Shown: positions 47,601 to 60,457 of the stretch, in pieces
Numbering within the stretch: position 1 is the first letter of the stretch
How the letters are laid out: every line of letters begins with the position of its first letter
Assembly (NCBI GenBank): GCA_029255685.2
Contig: CM055319.2
Coordinates: 20,802,247-20,866,246 of the forward strand
Direction: 5' to 3'
Source: Silene conica
Taxonomy: Eukaryota; Streptophyta; Magnoliopsida; Caryophyllales; Caryophyllaceae
DNA: 64,000 nucleotides
Translations under genes and position numbers: made by a program
The notes under the pieces: generated by a model
Seen by the model: the letters and a program-made list of their open reading frames with translations, nothing else
The model's database searches: none
What the model was told of the DNA's origin: nothing

Positions 47601-50303
47601 TACCTCAATTTCTTTAGGGGTAGCAACCAAACCTATGAATTGAGAGCTTTCCTCCAAAGGTAGCTCCTCTCCATCCAAGTCCACCTCCAAAGCTTCAATT
47701 TCATCATTGCCGATATCATCATCTCCTGCAAAAGATTCCAACAACAAAAGTGCCTCCAAAGGATCTTTAATTAAAGATCGAGGCAATGAGTCATCCATTA
47801 TAACATCAATAGCATCTATGACTTCTATGGAATAACATGGCTCTTCTAGCATTGGACTTTTCATGGCACTGTTCAAACTATAGGTGACCGTCTCATCACC
47901 TATTTCCAAAGTTATCTTACCATTCTTGACATCAATGACCGCACCTGCGGTATGCAAAAACGGTCTTCCCAAAATGATTGGGATTTGTGAATCTTCGGCA
48001 ATGTCAAGAACAATAAAATCAACTGGAATAAAAAATTTTCCAACTTTAACGGGCACATCCTCCAAAATACCCAAAGGGCGTTTTATAGAACGGTCCGCCA
48101 TTTGCAAGGTGACACTAGTACATTTCAAAACACCCATGTTCAACTTTTCACAAATAGTGTAAGGCATCACACTCACACTAGCACCTAAGTCACATAAAGC
48201 TTTATCAATGGTGTAGGTGCCAATGGTGCATGGAATGGAAAAGCTACCTGGGTCCTTTAACTTAGGAGGGGACTTGTTTTGCAAAAGAGCACTACACTCG
48301 GCGGTGAATGCTATAGTTTCAACATCATCAATAGTCCTCTTCTTAGTTAAAATGTCTTTCATGAACTTTGTATAAGAGGGGATTTGGGTAATTAATTCGG
48401 TAAAAGGAACGGTTACCTGTAGGTTTTTCACCACTTCCATGAACTTACCAAACTGAGTTTCCTTGTGAGCCTTTCTTAATCTATGTGGGAAAGGCACTTG
48501 AACCTTTTCTGGAACTTTGACCGGAGCATCAACCTTTGGAGGAGTATCCTCCACATCTTCTACCACAATCGGCTCCTCAACTTTATTTGAAACATCTCCC
48601 TCCTTTCTTGATTCATCAACTTTGTTGCTATGATCAACATCATCTCTTTTCTCGCCAACTACCCCATCATCAACATTTGGCATTTGGGGTGCATCATAAG
48701 TGGTACCACTCCTCAATGTGATGACATTTATGGTGTCATGAGGTTGTGCACCTTGAGGTGGCAATTGACCTTGTTGTCTTTGAGCATTGGAAGTGGCAAG
48801 TTGAGCAATTTGGGTTTCAAGCATTTTGATGGTTGCATCCCTAGCTTGGTCACTCTTTTGAATGTGGGTGGCCATGTTCTTTTGTGTCTCAACCACTTGT
48901 GTCATCAAAGCCTCTAGCTTGCTTATTTGTTGTTTATTTTGTTGGGAATTCGATGATTGACCTTGAACTTGTTGATTTTGAAAAGGTTGTTGAAACCCTT
49001 GTTGAAAGTTTTGTTGGGGATTTTGTTGGAAATTTTGTTGGAAATTTTGTTGGGGTCTGTGAATTTGGTGTTGAAAACCGGGTGGTGGGACTTGAGCTTG
49101 CCTTTGTTGTTGTGGGACATGTTGATTTTGATGTTGTGGATTTAGCACGTTAGTGCTTTTGTAGGACAAGTTTGGGTGAAACTTTGTAGCTTCATTGTAG
49201 GTGGTGGAGTAAGGATTAAAGTTTTGTTTGAAACTTTGATAAGCATTCACTTGCTCAACCGTATTCCTACATTCTTGTGCAAAATGCCCCGCTCCACCAC
49301 ATGCGTCACACACCACAATTTGGCTAGTAGCATTGACTTGTTCATAAGTTTGCGATGAACTTGATCCCCGATTATCAACTTGTTGTTGGAGGAGGGCTAT
49401 TTGAGCTTTCAAAAGAGACACGTTTGGGTCCTCCTCCTTTGCCTTGAATGGGATGTTGCGAGTGTTGGCGTATTGTGAGTCATGCACCGCCATGGATTCA
49501 ATGGTAGCATGAGCAAGTTCCGTATCAATTTGGTCGAATCTTCCATTGTTAGCGGAGTCCAAAACTCGGCGTGATTCGGCACAACAACCATTGTAGAATG
49601 TGATTGCAAGAAACCAAGGATCCAACCCATGATGAGGACATTGCCTTTGTAACTCTTTATACCTCTCCCATGCTTCAAACAAGCTTTCAGTACCATTTTG
49701 ACGGAACCCCGTGATTTGGCTTCTCAATTGTTGGGTCTTTTCCGGTGGAAAATATTTTTGATAAAATGCGAGAGCCAATGTTTCCCAATTGGTGATCCCC
49801 AAAGCGGTCCTATCAAGGCTATTAATCCACAACTTGGCGTTGTCTCTCAATGAAAAAGGGAAGAGTATCTCCCTTATCTGCTCTTGTGTCACACCCGTCT
49901 GCCTAATCATCGAGCAATAATCACAAAAATTTGTGATGTGCAAATTAGGATCTTCCAATGGACCTCCACCGAATTGTTTTCTCTCAACAAGGCTAATAAA
50001 AGCCGGCTTGATCTCAAAATTTGCCGCGTCAATTTGGGCAGTGGCAATACCCCTAGGAAGCATAGCCGCGGTGGGCTTAGAATGATCGGATAAACGAACC
50101 ATCTTCCTTATTGGTTGTGAATTGGAAACCTCTCCTTCCTCAAGTATTTGAAGGTCTTCTAAATAAGTTTGTCTCGCACTTTCAAGTTGTGCAAGAGTTG
50201 CAGCTTCAGAAATTTCCTTCAAGAAACGTTGTCATCTACGCAAGGTTTTCTCGGGGTCGGGATCAACCGGAAGTAGTTCACCAATCCGTGAGGACCTGGG
50301 CAT
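44690..50303 (-). pseudogene. Athila gag-pol, copy 1: in-frame stop in gag and frameshift in integrase
   Basis: The expected start is ATG at 50303, followed by [13 protein letters not shown]. Codon 24 is TGA (50234-50232). After it the frame stays open to 45543 (about 1560 codons). It carries a gag core, the zinc knuckle [14 protein letters not shown], the protease ALCDLGASV, the reverse transcriptase FMDDFSVYG, the RNase [12 protein letters not shown] and the integrase HHCC region (HHGP...CDACQ). An extra A in the run at 45560-45564 (five As; four in copy 2) shifts the frame just after integrase GIDYQGPF. The remaining integrase ([24 protein letters not shown]) and C-terminal domain continue in another frame to 44690. 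So copy 1 cannot make intact integrase in one frame. It retains the Asp of VVVDYVSKW that copy 2 has lost. Confidence 0.85.
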
Positions 50304-50414
50304 AAGACAACAATCTAGAGAGGATTGTAAGTAACGGTCTCAAGGAACAAGTGTTCCTTAAGACAAGGAAAAACAAGATAAAATTCAACTAATCACAAAG
50401 CAAGAAAACCATGC

Positions 50415-50432
50415 TCCCCGGCAACGGCGCCA
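50415..50432 (-). other. Primer binding site, tRNA-Asp type, copy 1
   Basis: Minus strand TGGCGCCGTTGCCGGGGA, five bases inside the 5' LTR edge, is complementary to the CCA-bearing 3' end of plant tRNA-Asp. Athila elements are known to use this primer. It is not itself a tRNA gene. Confidence 0.9.
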
Positions 50433-50437
50433 AAATT

Positions 50438-51866
50438 TGATAGGCTTATCGCGTACCTAACAAAGATACCCTAGGCTTAACTAACAAATGAATGTAGATA
50501 AGGAAGTAGGGGTCGATCTCAGGGAGACGGTAGATGCAATATGACAAGCTATGGTTAGAATTTTATCAAGGTCGATTCGATTGATTGTTTGGTTTGATGA
50601 TTAAAACGATAACAAATTGAGATGTAAAATAATGATAATAAAAGATCTAGGGAAATAGGTTCACACATGTAAATTAGCAATAATAGATGTCGAATTGGGG
50701 AAACATATGATCAAAAGTTGTCTAGACTTATTAGCAATTATCTCTCGATTTTATTACTAGTCTTAGAACGATTACTAGCGGGCTCTCGCACTTACTAGGT
50801 CGCGCTACAAAACATGCTTAGCCAAATTCTATCCCCGACTTTCGATCTTAGGAAAAGAATTAACAAGATAACCAATAATTGTGATCAAGAATCAAAGGTT
50901 AACAATACATAACAAGCATGTTATAGAAACAACAAATTAATAATAATAAATCCCAATTCAACAATTATCAATTACTAATCTAACATGGCTTCCCTAAACC
51001 CTAGATTATAAAACTACTCACTCATGATAATATATAAACTAACAAAGATTGATTTAATTAACATAAACATGATAACAATATATAAATTGGAATTAAAAAG
51101 ATAATATAAAAGTAAGGAAAAGAAATTACCAACTTAAGGAAATAAGAACAAGAACTTGATTAATAAGAGTAAAGTAATCTTCAAATAAAACCCGGAATTA
51201 AAACATAAAAGTTGATGATTGATAAACTAAGAACATAAAAGAAACTAGGTTTTTGTAGAATTAGGGAAATGTATGAAAAAGCATGAGTAAAATGCTCTCT
51301 AGTGATGAGTTTAAATACAAAAACTAGCTAGGAAAGTGAAGAGTTGCTCAGTTGCACAATCCCCGAAAATCCGGGGACCAAACAGTCTTAGGGGGCGCAG
51401 CAATTGAGGCCAAGAATTGCTCAGGTATCAAACCCCAAGATTCTGGGGTTTGAACAAGTCTCGGGGGCGCAGCAATTGAGGCCAATGGCTATCTCGCATC
51501 AACCCCGAGATTCTGGGGTTCGAACAGCAATCCGGGGACCTTGCAATCTCTTCTTTTCTTTACTAGTTCTCACTTTCTTTGCTCAAGTACCAACCAAATT
51601 TCATTTCTTCTTCCTCGGGAATGAGTGAATCTTCCCAAAACGCCCTTTCATGGCCAAAACTCGCTCCAAATAGCCTCGTAGTGTTCGGTGAATGCCAAAA
51701 TGATAGAAAAATGTCGTAACTTGCTCCGTTTCCTACAAAATGCAACAAAACATGCAAAACACCTACAACACGGAATTAGCTCATAAAATCATCTCATAAA
51801 GTGCAAATTATCATGTAAAGATGAGCTAAAAGAGGGGTGAAAATCATATAAAAATAAGACACATCA
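50438..51866 (-). repeat. Athila LTR 2 (shared middle LTR), 1429 bp
   Basis: It serves as 5' LTR of copy 1 and 3' LTR of copy 2. The same TG...CA ends as the outer LTRs, but no target duplication; it is bounded by a primer binding site on the left and a polypurine tract on the right. It has a private T at 51791. Confidence 0.95.
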
Positions 51867-51880
51867 AATTCCCCCAAGCT
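51867..51880 (-). other. Polypurine tract, copy 2
   Basis: Identical to the copy 1 tract, AGCTTGGGGGAATT on the minus strand, next to the middle LTR. Confidence 0.85.
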
Positions 51881-53416
51881 AAACCCTTGCTTGTCCCAAG
51901 CAAGCACACAATATCAAGACAAGGGTAAGGAGCACCAAATCTCATCAATTGCAAATCCCAACATAAGCCAACAAGCGCAATGAATCATAATCCCAAAAAC
52001 AACGTGGGCATAAGGATAATGCAAAAACATGGATGAGATTTACATGACGGCGTAGCATGAAAGATTTTATTCAAACTTTTCGGCTCTTGCATGATCTTAT
52101 TGACAATGGACTCTCGCGGTACACTCAAGCACACATTTATATGTAAAAGGAAATTTGTATGAGTGACACTCTCCTAAACTCTACTCATGAGAGTGCGCCC
52201 GCAATCTAATATGGTGATCATTCCAAGTCCACGAGTCAAAACAATCAAATGCAAGCATAAAAAGAAGAAGCCAAGGATTAGAGGAAGGCTATGGTGATGG
52301 GTAAGAAAGGGGAACATATGAATTATGGTAAGTGGAGCTAAGTCAAGCTAGCAACTAACCAAAGAATGCATGGATGCTCAATCCAAATCCCAAACCCATC
52401 CCAAGTAGGAGGCTTGAAGTCAAAAGTAGCATATTGACTTCTTTTCATAACAATTCAAGTGTAAACTTCCCAAATACTTGTGATATAAAACATGGAAGTT
52501 AAATCACAAAACCTCTTCTTCTCTTTTCTTTTCAACAACTCAATTTCGTGCTTCTTTTTTTCATATTTCTCAACTCTTTCAATTTTTTTCCTTCTTGTAT
52601 TTCAATTCTTTTTTCTTCACATCATTTTTTCATTCTTTTTTTCACATTATTTTTTCAACTTCTCATTTTTTCAATCTTCTTTCTTCAACTCGAGAATAAA
52701 ACGAGACACGGAAATCAGTAATTCCGTCTTACCAAGCTCACAATGACACAAAAACGGACCATATATCCCAAATGAGCACCCAAACACCAATGATAAAGCT
52801 ACTAACTCGACAAGGTAGGCAAGTTTAAATGTAGCTAGATATGAGAAAATGTATATGAGGGTGAAAATGGGCAACAAAGTCATGTGAATGGCTTCAAATG
52901 CTTACAAATTATGAATGCAATGCTAATGAGAAATGGAATAAAGACCGTACTTGTGCGTTTTGATGTAACGCACACCACAAGGAGACCTACACACACCTAA
53001 GTGAGACCGGGTATAGATGCACCGGTCTAAGGAGGCTCTACCTTTCAAATTTTTGTAGGTTGCCAATGTCAAGATCAAGCCTAATAGGTCCAAATTCCAT
53101 CCCTCACCCACTATGTCAAGACATCCCCATGTTTGCAAAAATCCCGTCAATAAATGTGATTCAAATAGCTATGAAGCTATAATTGGGATAAGCAAAGAGA
53201 GAAATTAAAGAGCAAAAGTGAGGGCAAGCATCACGAAAATTCATGGAAAGCACACAATTTTTTAAATTTTTTGATTTTTGATTTTCTTTATGAAGAAACT
53301 ACATGCAAGCTAAACTAACATGCTCTAACAAGATGCAAATCCCTCCCCCAAGCTAAACATCACATTGTCCCTAATGTGCTGAACAAGGAACAACCATCAA
53401 ACCGTAGAAACGGTTC
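51881..53416 (-). other. Non-coding region between env-position ORF and middle LTR, copy 2
   Basis: Same content as 41870-43405, including the pyrimidine-rich tract. No gene is supported. Confidence 0.6.
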
Positions 53417-53809
53417 TCACACATAATCCAGCAAGAGAAAATGTTTAATGGGGAAAGGGGAGAACAACGAAAATGCAAGGGAAATAAAGATGCTTACTAG
53501 ACTATCTAGCCTCCCCCAAGCTAGTATGTACAAGGGGATGAGTGATAGCAAATCACTCGGAAGCGGCATGGTAATCGGTAGCACGACCATCAACATCGCG
53601 GGTCTCCTCGTCATCAGCTCCACCGCCGTCTTGGACACCAGAAGTACCTGCAGAAACATCAGCTTGAGCTTCTGGAAAGTATCCCATTGTTGGGACGAGA
53701 TGAATTTCACGTCGGGATAGTCAACATCGGGACCGTACGCCACTTGTACAGGGGTAGGACTCTCCGTATTTTCCGGCCTAGCTCTCTTCTTCGTCCCTTT
53801 TGAAGGCAT
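53417..53809 (-). CDS. Short ORF in the env-like position, copy 2 (130 residues)
   Basis: Identical product to 43406-43798: basic head MPSKGTKKRARPENT, then a largely hydrophobic second half. Its conservation is not evidence of selection because the two units are so young. Function unknown. Confidence 0.4.
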   Translation of the reverse strand: MPSKGTKKRARPENTESPTPVQVAYGPDVDYPDVKFISSQQWDTFQKLKLMFLQVLLVSKTAVELMTRRPAMLMVVLPITMPLPSDLLSLIPLYILAWGRLDSLVSIFISLAFSLFSPFPIKHFLLLDYV

Positions 53810-54347
53810 TATGAGGTGGAAATCTGAAAAAGTGGCGAATTAGAACACAAAGAGAGCGAAAAACAATCAAAATTTCGCTAAAGAGCGGAAATGTTCAGCA
53901 AAAAGCACAAAAACCACATGAAATCAATACAAAACAGATTGTATACGGAAAACCCGTCACAAAATAAACCCAAATCGAAATTAGGGTTAGGATTAGAGTA
54001 ATTGGGAAGGGGAAGTGAATGGAGAGGGAAAAGCAGGCAGCAGCGCGCGGCAGCAGGCGGTCGGCGGCGGTGGCCGGAGAGCAGCAGCAGCCGGCGGCAG
54101 CAGCGCACGGCTGGAGCAGTAGCAACGCGCGGCAGCGCACGGCGGACAGCACGCGGCAGCAGCAGTACGTGGGGAAGGGTGGTGGTTGCGGGAGGGTGTC
54201 AGGGTAGCGGCCGGCTGGTGAAGGTGACGGGAACTAGCGGTGGTGACGGGATGGTGGCGGCAGTGTTGAGGGTTTGGTGTGGGATTGTGTTTCTTTTCCT
54301 TTCTTTTTAATTTCACGTGAAAGCTCTTTTGTGGTTTATTTGTTGTT

Positions 54348-54392
<45 letters not shown>

Positions 54393-54710
54393 TGCTGCGC
54401 CCCCGAGATATGTTTGATCCCCGACATCTCGGGGTTCCAACGCGCTGGCTTTCAAGCGTGAAATTGCTGCGCCCCCAACTCTTGTTTAAACCCCGATTTC
54501 TCGGGGTTCCAACACTGCTAGTTATCACTTCCGCAAGACGAAGAAAACAACAACTTGAGACACCTACAAAATTAACAAGAAGCACAATTAAGCATCCTTT
54601 CTTGAAAATAAAATAAAAGAAGTAAACAAAAATTAAAAACTAGCTAAACCCGGGTTGCCTCCCGAGAAGCGCAATTTAAAGTCTTGCTAGACGTAGAAAG
54701 CTTGAACGGA
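53810..54710 (-). other. Post-pol spacer, copy 2: GC-rich tract, poly(T) and hairpin modules
   Basis: As in copy 1, but the T run is longer (39 Ts, 54349-54387) and there are single-base differences (for example GTGTCAGG against GTGTTAGG near 54200, GTGACGG against GTGGCGG near 54225). The hairpin modules lie at 54390-54516. Confidence 0.6.
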
Positions 54711-57700
54711 TTAATTTTTCAAAGACGGAGGTTCCAAGAAAACCTCCTCCACGACTCCAATTATTGCACTCTCGTGATAAACCTTTAATCGATGACCATT
54801 GACTTTGAATTTTTCACCATTGGTAGTCATCACCTCGACGGAACCAAGCTTGTTGACATTAGTAACGGTATATGGACCGGACCACCTTGATCTTAGTTTT
54901 CCCGGAAAAATCTTCAAACGGGAATTGAATAAGAGCACCTTATCACCAATCATAAAATTTTTCTTGAGAATTTTCTTATCATGCCACCGCTTTGTCTTTT
55001 CCTTGTAAAGACGAGAACTTTCATAAGCTTGCAACCGGAATTCATCAAGTTCATTAAGTTGCAACAATCGCTTCTCTCCACAAAGAGTAGCATCAAAATT
55101 GAGCTCTTTGATAGCCCAAAAAGCTTTTTGTTCCATCTCCACCGGTAAATGACAAGCTTTTCCATAGACCAACCTATACGGTGAAGTACCAATAGGTGTC
55201 TTGAAAGCGGTCCGATATGCCCACAAGGTGTCATCTAGCTTTGTACTCCAATCCTTCCTTGACTTAGCAACAACTTTTTCAAGAATGGATTTGATTTCAC
55301 GATTGGAGACCTCGACTTGGCCACTTGTTTGCGGATGGTAGGCCAAGCCCCTTCTATGAGAAACCCCGTATTTAGCAAGCAATGCATCTAGTTGTTTCTC
55401 ACCAAAATGAGTTCCACGATCACTAATCACCGCTCTAGGTACACCAAAGCGCGGAAAGATGATCTTTTTGAACAAACTTATGACATGACGGGCATCATTA
55501 GTTGGAGTAGCAATGGCTTCTACCCATTTAGAAACGTAAACAACGGCGACCAAGATATAACAATTACCCTTTGATGAAGGAAAAGGGCCTTGGTAATCGA
55601 TACCCCACACATCAAAAATTCCAACCTCAAGAATCCCATTTTGAGGCATCTCGTGCCTCCTTGAAATAGAGCCGGTTCTTTGGCAAGCATCACATGCCAT
55701 CACAAAATTCTTAGCATCTTGGAACATACTAGGCCAATAGAAGCCGGATTGGAGAATCTTAGCAACGGTCTTAGATGGTCCATGGTGACCACCATAAGGA
55801 GAAGAATGACAACCTTCTAATACACCCTTCACATCCCATTGCGGGATACATCTCCGGTATAGCCCATCGGAGCAATGTTTGAACAAATGAGGATCATCCC
55901 AAAGATAAAATTTGGCATCATGCATGAACTTCTTTCTTTGTTGATAGGAGAGGTTAGGCGGCAACTCATGACCAACAAGATAGTTGGCAATATCGGCATA
56001 CCATGGTGTATTCTCATCTACCATCATCAAGGAGTCATCGGCAAAAGAATCATCAATAGGTATATGAATACCTCCATCATCAAACCTCAAACGGGAGAGG
56101 TGATCGGCAACAACATTTTCGGCTCCTTTCTTGTCACGAATCTCAAGATCAAATTCTTGCAAGAGCAAGATCCATCTAATGAGCCTTGGCTTTGCCTCCT
56201 TCTTTGAAAGTAGATGTTTCAAGGCGGCGTGATCGGTATGGACAATGACTTTGGAGCCAATCAAGTAAGAACGAAATTTGTCTAAAGCATAGACAATAGC
56301 AAGAAGCTCCTTCTCGGTAGTGGCATAGTTGATTTGAGCTTCATCCAACGTTTTGCTCGCATAGTAAAGTGCATGGAGCGCCTTGTCTTTCCTTTGTCCA
56401 AGTACGGCACCCACCGCATAGTCACTTGCATCACACATCAATTCAAAGGGCAAGCTCCAATCCGGTGATTGGATGATAGGGGCGGAGATCAAAGCCTTCT
56501 TAATCCTGTGGAATGACTCAAGGCAAGCATTAGTAAACACAAATGGAGCATCCTTTAAAAGGAGCTCGGTAAGGGGCTTAGCAATTTTGGAAAAATCCTT
56601 GATAAACCTACGGTAAAACCCCGCATGACCTAAAAAGCTCCGCACCCCTTTGACATTCACGGGAGGGGGAAGTTGTTCAATTACTTGAACCTTAGCACGA
56701 TCCACTTCAATACCTCTTTCCGAAACAAGATGGCCTAGTACCACTCCTTCATTCACCATGAAGTGACACTTTTCCCAATTCAAAACTAAGTCCACTTCTT
56801 CACATCTTTTCAAGACCTTAGTCAAGTTGGCCAAACAAGCATCAAAAGTAGTGCCATAGACACTAAAATCATCCATAAAAACTTCCATGATCGACTCAAT
56901 GAAATCTGAGAAAATACTAGTCATGCAACGTTGGAAGGTTGCGGGGGCATTACATAGACCAAAGGGCATCCTACGGTAAGCAAAGGTACCATAAGGGCAA
57001 GTGAAAGTGGTCTTCTCTTGATCATCGGGATGTATGGGTATTTGGAAGAAACCCGAATAACCATCTAAGTAGCAAAAGTACTTATGACATGCCAACCTCT
57101 CCAACATTTGGTCAATAAAGGGTAATGGGTAATGGTCCTTCTTGGTGGCGAAATTCAACCTCCTATAGTCAATGCACATGCGCCATCCCGTCACAATTCG
57201 AGTAGGGATGAGTTCGTTCTTATCATTTTTGACTACCGTAGTCCCTCCTTTCTTAGGGACCACTTGGACCGGACTTACCCACTTTGAATCGGAAATTGCA
57301 TAGATAATTCCCGCATCTAAAAGTTTCATGACTTCCTTTTTGACAACTTCTTGCATGTTAGGATTTAATCGACGTTGACCTTGGACACATGGTTTATGAT
57401 CCTCTTCAAGATGAATTCTATGCATGCAAAATTCGGGGCTTATACCCCTCAAATCATCAAGAGTATAACCAATGGCTTTTCTACGTGTTCTCAACACATC
57501 CAATAGAGAAGACAATTGACTCTCACTCAAATGGGCACTAACTATGACCGGGCACATTTCCGATTCATCAAGAAAAGCATACTTCAAGTTCAAGGGGAGG
57601 GGTTTGAGTTCGGGTTTTTGTACCTCAATTTCTTTAGGGGTAGCAACCAAACCTATGAATTGAGAGCTTTCCTCCAAAGGTAGCTCCTCTCCATCCAAGT

Positions 57701-60323
57701 CCACCTCCAAAGCTTCAATTTCATCATTGCCGATATCATCATCTCCTGCAAAAGATTCCAACAACAAAAGTGCCTCCAAAGGATCTTTAATTAAAGATCG
57801 AGGCAATGAGTCATCCATTATAACATCAATAGCATCTATGACTTCTATGGAATAACATGGCTCTTCTAGCATTGGACTTTTCATGGCACTGTTCAAACTA
57901 TAGGTGACCGTCTCATCACCTATTTCCAAAGTTATCTTACCATTCTTGACATCAATGACCGCACCTGCGGTATGCAAAAACGGTCTTCCCAAAATGATTG
58001 GGATTTGTGAATCTTCGGCAATGTCAAGAACAATAAAATCAACTGGAATAAAAAATTTTCCAACTTTAACGGGCACATCCTCCAAAATACCCAAAGGGCG
58101 TTTTATAGAACGGTCCGCCATTTGCAAGGTGACACTAGTACATTTCAAAACACCCATGTTCAACTTTTCACAAATAGTGTAAGGCATCACACTCACACTA
58201 GCACCTAAGTCACATAAAGCTTTATCAATGGTGTAGGTGCCAATGGTGCATGGAATGGAAAAGCTACCTGGGTCCTTTAACTTAGGAGGGGACTTGTTTT
58301 GCAAAAGAGCACTACACTCGGCGGTGAATGCTATAGTTTCAACATCATCAATAGTCCTCTTCTTAGTTAAAATGTCTTTCATGAACTTTGTATAAGAGGG
58401 GATTTGGGTAATTAATTCGGTAAAAGGAACGGTTACCTGTAGGTTTTTCACCACTTCCATGAACTTACCAAACTGAGTTTCCTTGTGAGCCTTTCTTAAT
58501 CTATGTGGGAAAGGCACTTGAACCTTTTCTGGAACTTTGACCGGAGCATCAACCTTTGGAGGAGTATCCTCCACATCTTCTACCACAATCGGCTCCTCAA
58601 CTTTATTTGAAACATCTCCCTCCTTTCTTGATTCATCAACTTTGTTGCTATGATCAACATCATCTCTTTTCTCGCCAACTACCCCATCATCAACATTTGG
58701 CATTTGGGGTGCATCATAAGTGGTACCACTCCTCAATGTGATGACATTTATGGTGTCATGAGGTTGTGCACCTTGAGGTGGCAATTGACCTTGTTGTCTT
58801 TGAGCATTGGAAGTGGCAAGTTGAGCAATTTGGGTTTCAAGCATTTTGATGGTTGCATCCCTAGCTTGGTCACTCTTTTGAATGTGGGTGGCCATGTTCT
58901 TTTGTGTCTCAACCACTTGTGTCATCAAAGCCTCTAGCTTGCTTATTTGTTGATTATTTTGTTGGGAATTCGATGATTGACCTTGAACTTGTTGATTTTG
59001 AAAAGGTTGTTGAAACCCTTGTTGAAAGTTTTGTTGGGGATTTTGTTGGAAATTTTGTTGGAAATTTTGTTGGGGTCTGTGAATTTGGTGTTGAAAACCG
59101 GGTGGTGGGACTTGAGCTTGCCTTTGTTGTTGTGGGACATGTTGATTTTGATGTTGTGGATTTAGCACGTTAGTGCTTTTGTAGGACAAGTTTGGGTGAA
59201 ACTTTGTAGCTTCATTGTAGGTGTTGGAGTAAGGATTAAAGTTTTGTTTGAAACTTTGATAAGCATTCACTTGCTCAACCGTATTCCTACATTCTTGTGC
59301 AAAATGCCCCGCTCCACCACATGCGTCACACACCACAATTTGGCTAGTAGCATTGACTTGTTCATAAGTTTGCGATGAACTTGATCCCCGATTATCAACT
59401 TGTTGTTGGAGGAGGGCTATTTGAGCTTTCAAAAGAGACACGTTTGGGTCCTCCTCCTTTGCCTTGAATGGGATGTTGCGAGTGTTGGCGTATTGTGAGT
59501 CATGCACCGCCATGGATTCAATGGTAGCATGAGCAAGTTCCGTATCAATTTGGTCGAATCTTCCATTGTTAGCGGAGTCCAAAACTCGGCGTGATTCGGC
59601 ACAACAACCATTGTAGAATGTGATTGCAAGAAACCAAGGATCCAACCCATGATGAGGACATTGCCTTTGTAACTCTTTATACCTCTCCCATGCTTCAAAC
59701 AAGCTTTCAGTACCATTTTGACGGAACCCCGTGATTTGGCTTCTCAATTGTTGGGTCTTTTCCGGTGGAAAATATTTTTGATAAAATGCGAGAGCCAATG
59801 TTTCCCAATTGGTGATCCCCAAAGCGGTCCTATCAAGGCTATTAATCCACAACTTGGCGTTGTCTCTCAATGAAAAAGGGAAGAGTATCTCCCTTATCTG
59901 CTCTTGTGTCACACCCGTCTGCCTAATCATCGAGCAATAATCACAAAAATTTGTGATGTGCAAATTAGGATCTTCCAATGGACCTCCACCGAATTGTTTT
60001 CTCTCAACAAGGCTAATAAAAGCCGGCTTGATCTCAAAATTTGCCGCGTCAATTTGGGCAGTGGCAATACCCCTAGGAAGCATAGCCGCGGTGGGCTTAG
60101 AATGATCGGATAAACGAACCATCTTCCTTATTGGTTGTGAATTGGAAACCTCTCCTTCCTCAAGTATTTGAAGGTCTTCTAAATAAGTTTGTCTCGCACT
60201 TTCAAGTTGTGCAAGAGTTGCAGCTTCAGAAATTTCCTTCAAGAAACGTTGTCATCTACGCAAGGTTTTCTCGGGGTCGGGATCAACCGGAAGTAGTTCA
60301 CCAATCCGTGAGGACCTGGGCAT
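54711..60323 (-). CDS. Athila gag-pol polyprotein, copy 2 (open except for TGA at gag codon 24)
   Basis: Structural (gag) and enzymatic (pol) proteins of the retrotransposon. The expected ATG is at 60323. Codon 24 is TGA (60254-60252), after which 1843 codons are open to 54711. Positions counted from 60242: zinc knuckle C305-C308-H313-C318; protease DLGAS near 677; reverse transcriptase FMDD near 1120; RNase [11 protein letters not shown] near 1267; integrase HHCC near 1482-1518; GIDYQGPF near 1550; SDRGTHFG near 1604; [14 protein letters not shown] near 1630; then a C-terminal domain ([20 protein letters not shown]). The order gag-PR-RT-RH-INT is that of Ty3/gypsy. Integrase is in frame here, but the widely conserved Asp in the VDYVSKW block is Val. 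If translation must start at 60323, readthrough of TGA is needed; otherwise the first ATG is 41 codons into the open frame and drops the gag head. Confidence 0.9.
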
Positions 60324-60434
60324 AAGACAACAATCTAGAGAGGATTGTAAGTAACGGTCTCAAGGAACAAGTGTTCCTTAAGACAAGGAAAAACAAGATA
60401 AAATTCAACTAATCACAAAGCAAGAAAACCATGC

Positions 60435-60452
60435 TCCCCGGCAACGGCGCCA
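60435..60452 (-). other. Primer binding site, tRNA-Asp type, copy 2
   Basis: Identical 18-base match TGGCGCCGTTGCCGGGGA on the minus strand, next to LTR 3. Confidence 0.9.
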
Positions 60453-60457
60453 AAATT

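Noticed and set aside
50415..50432. Sequence matching the 3' end of tRNA-Asp
   Set aside because: Only the last 18 bases including CCA are present and they sit at the LTR edge; this is the primer binding site, not a tRNA gene.
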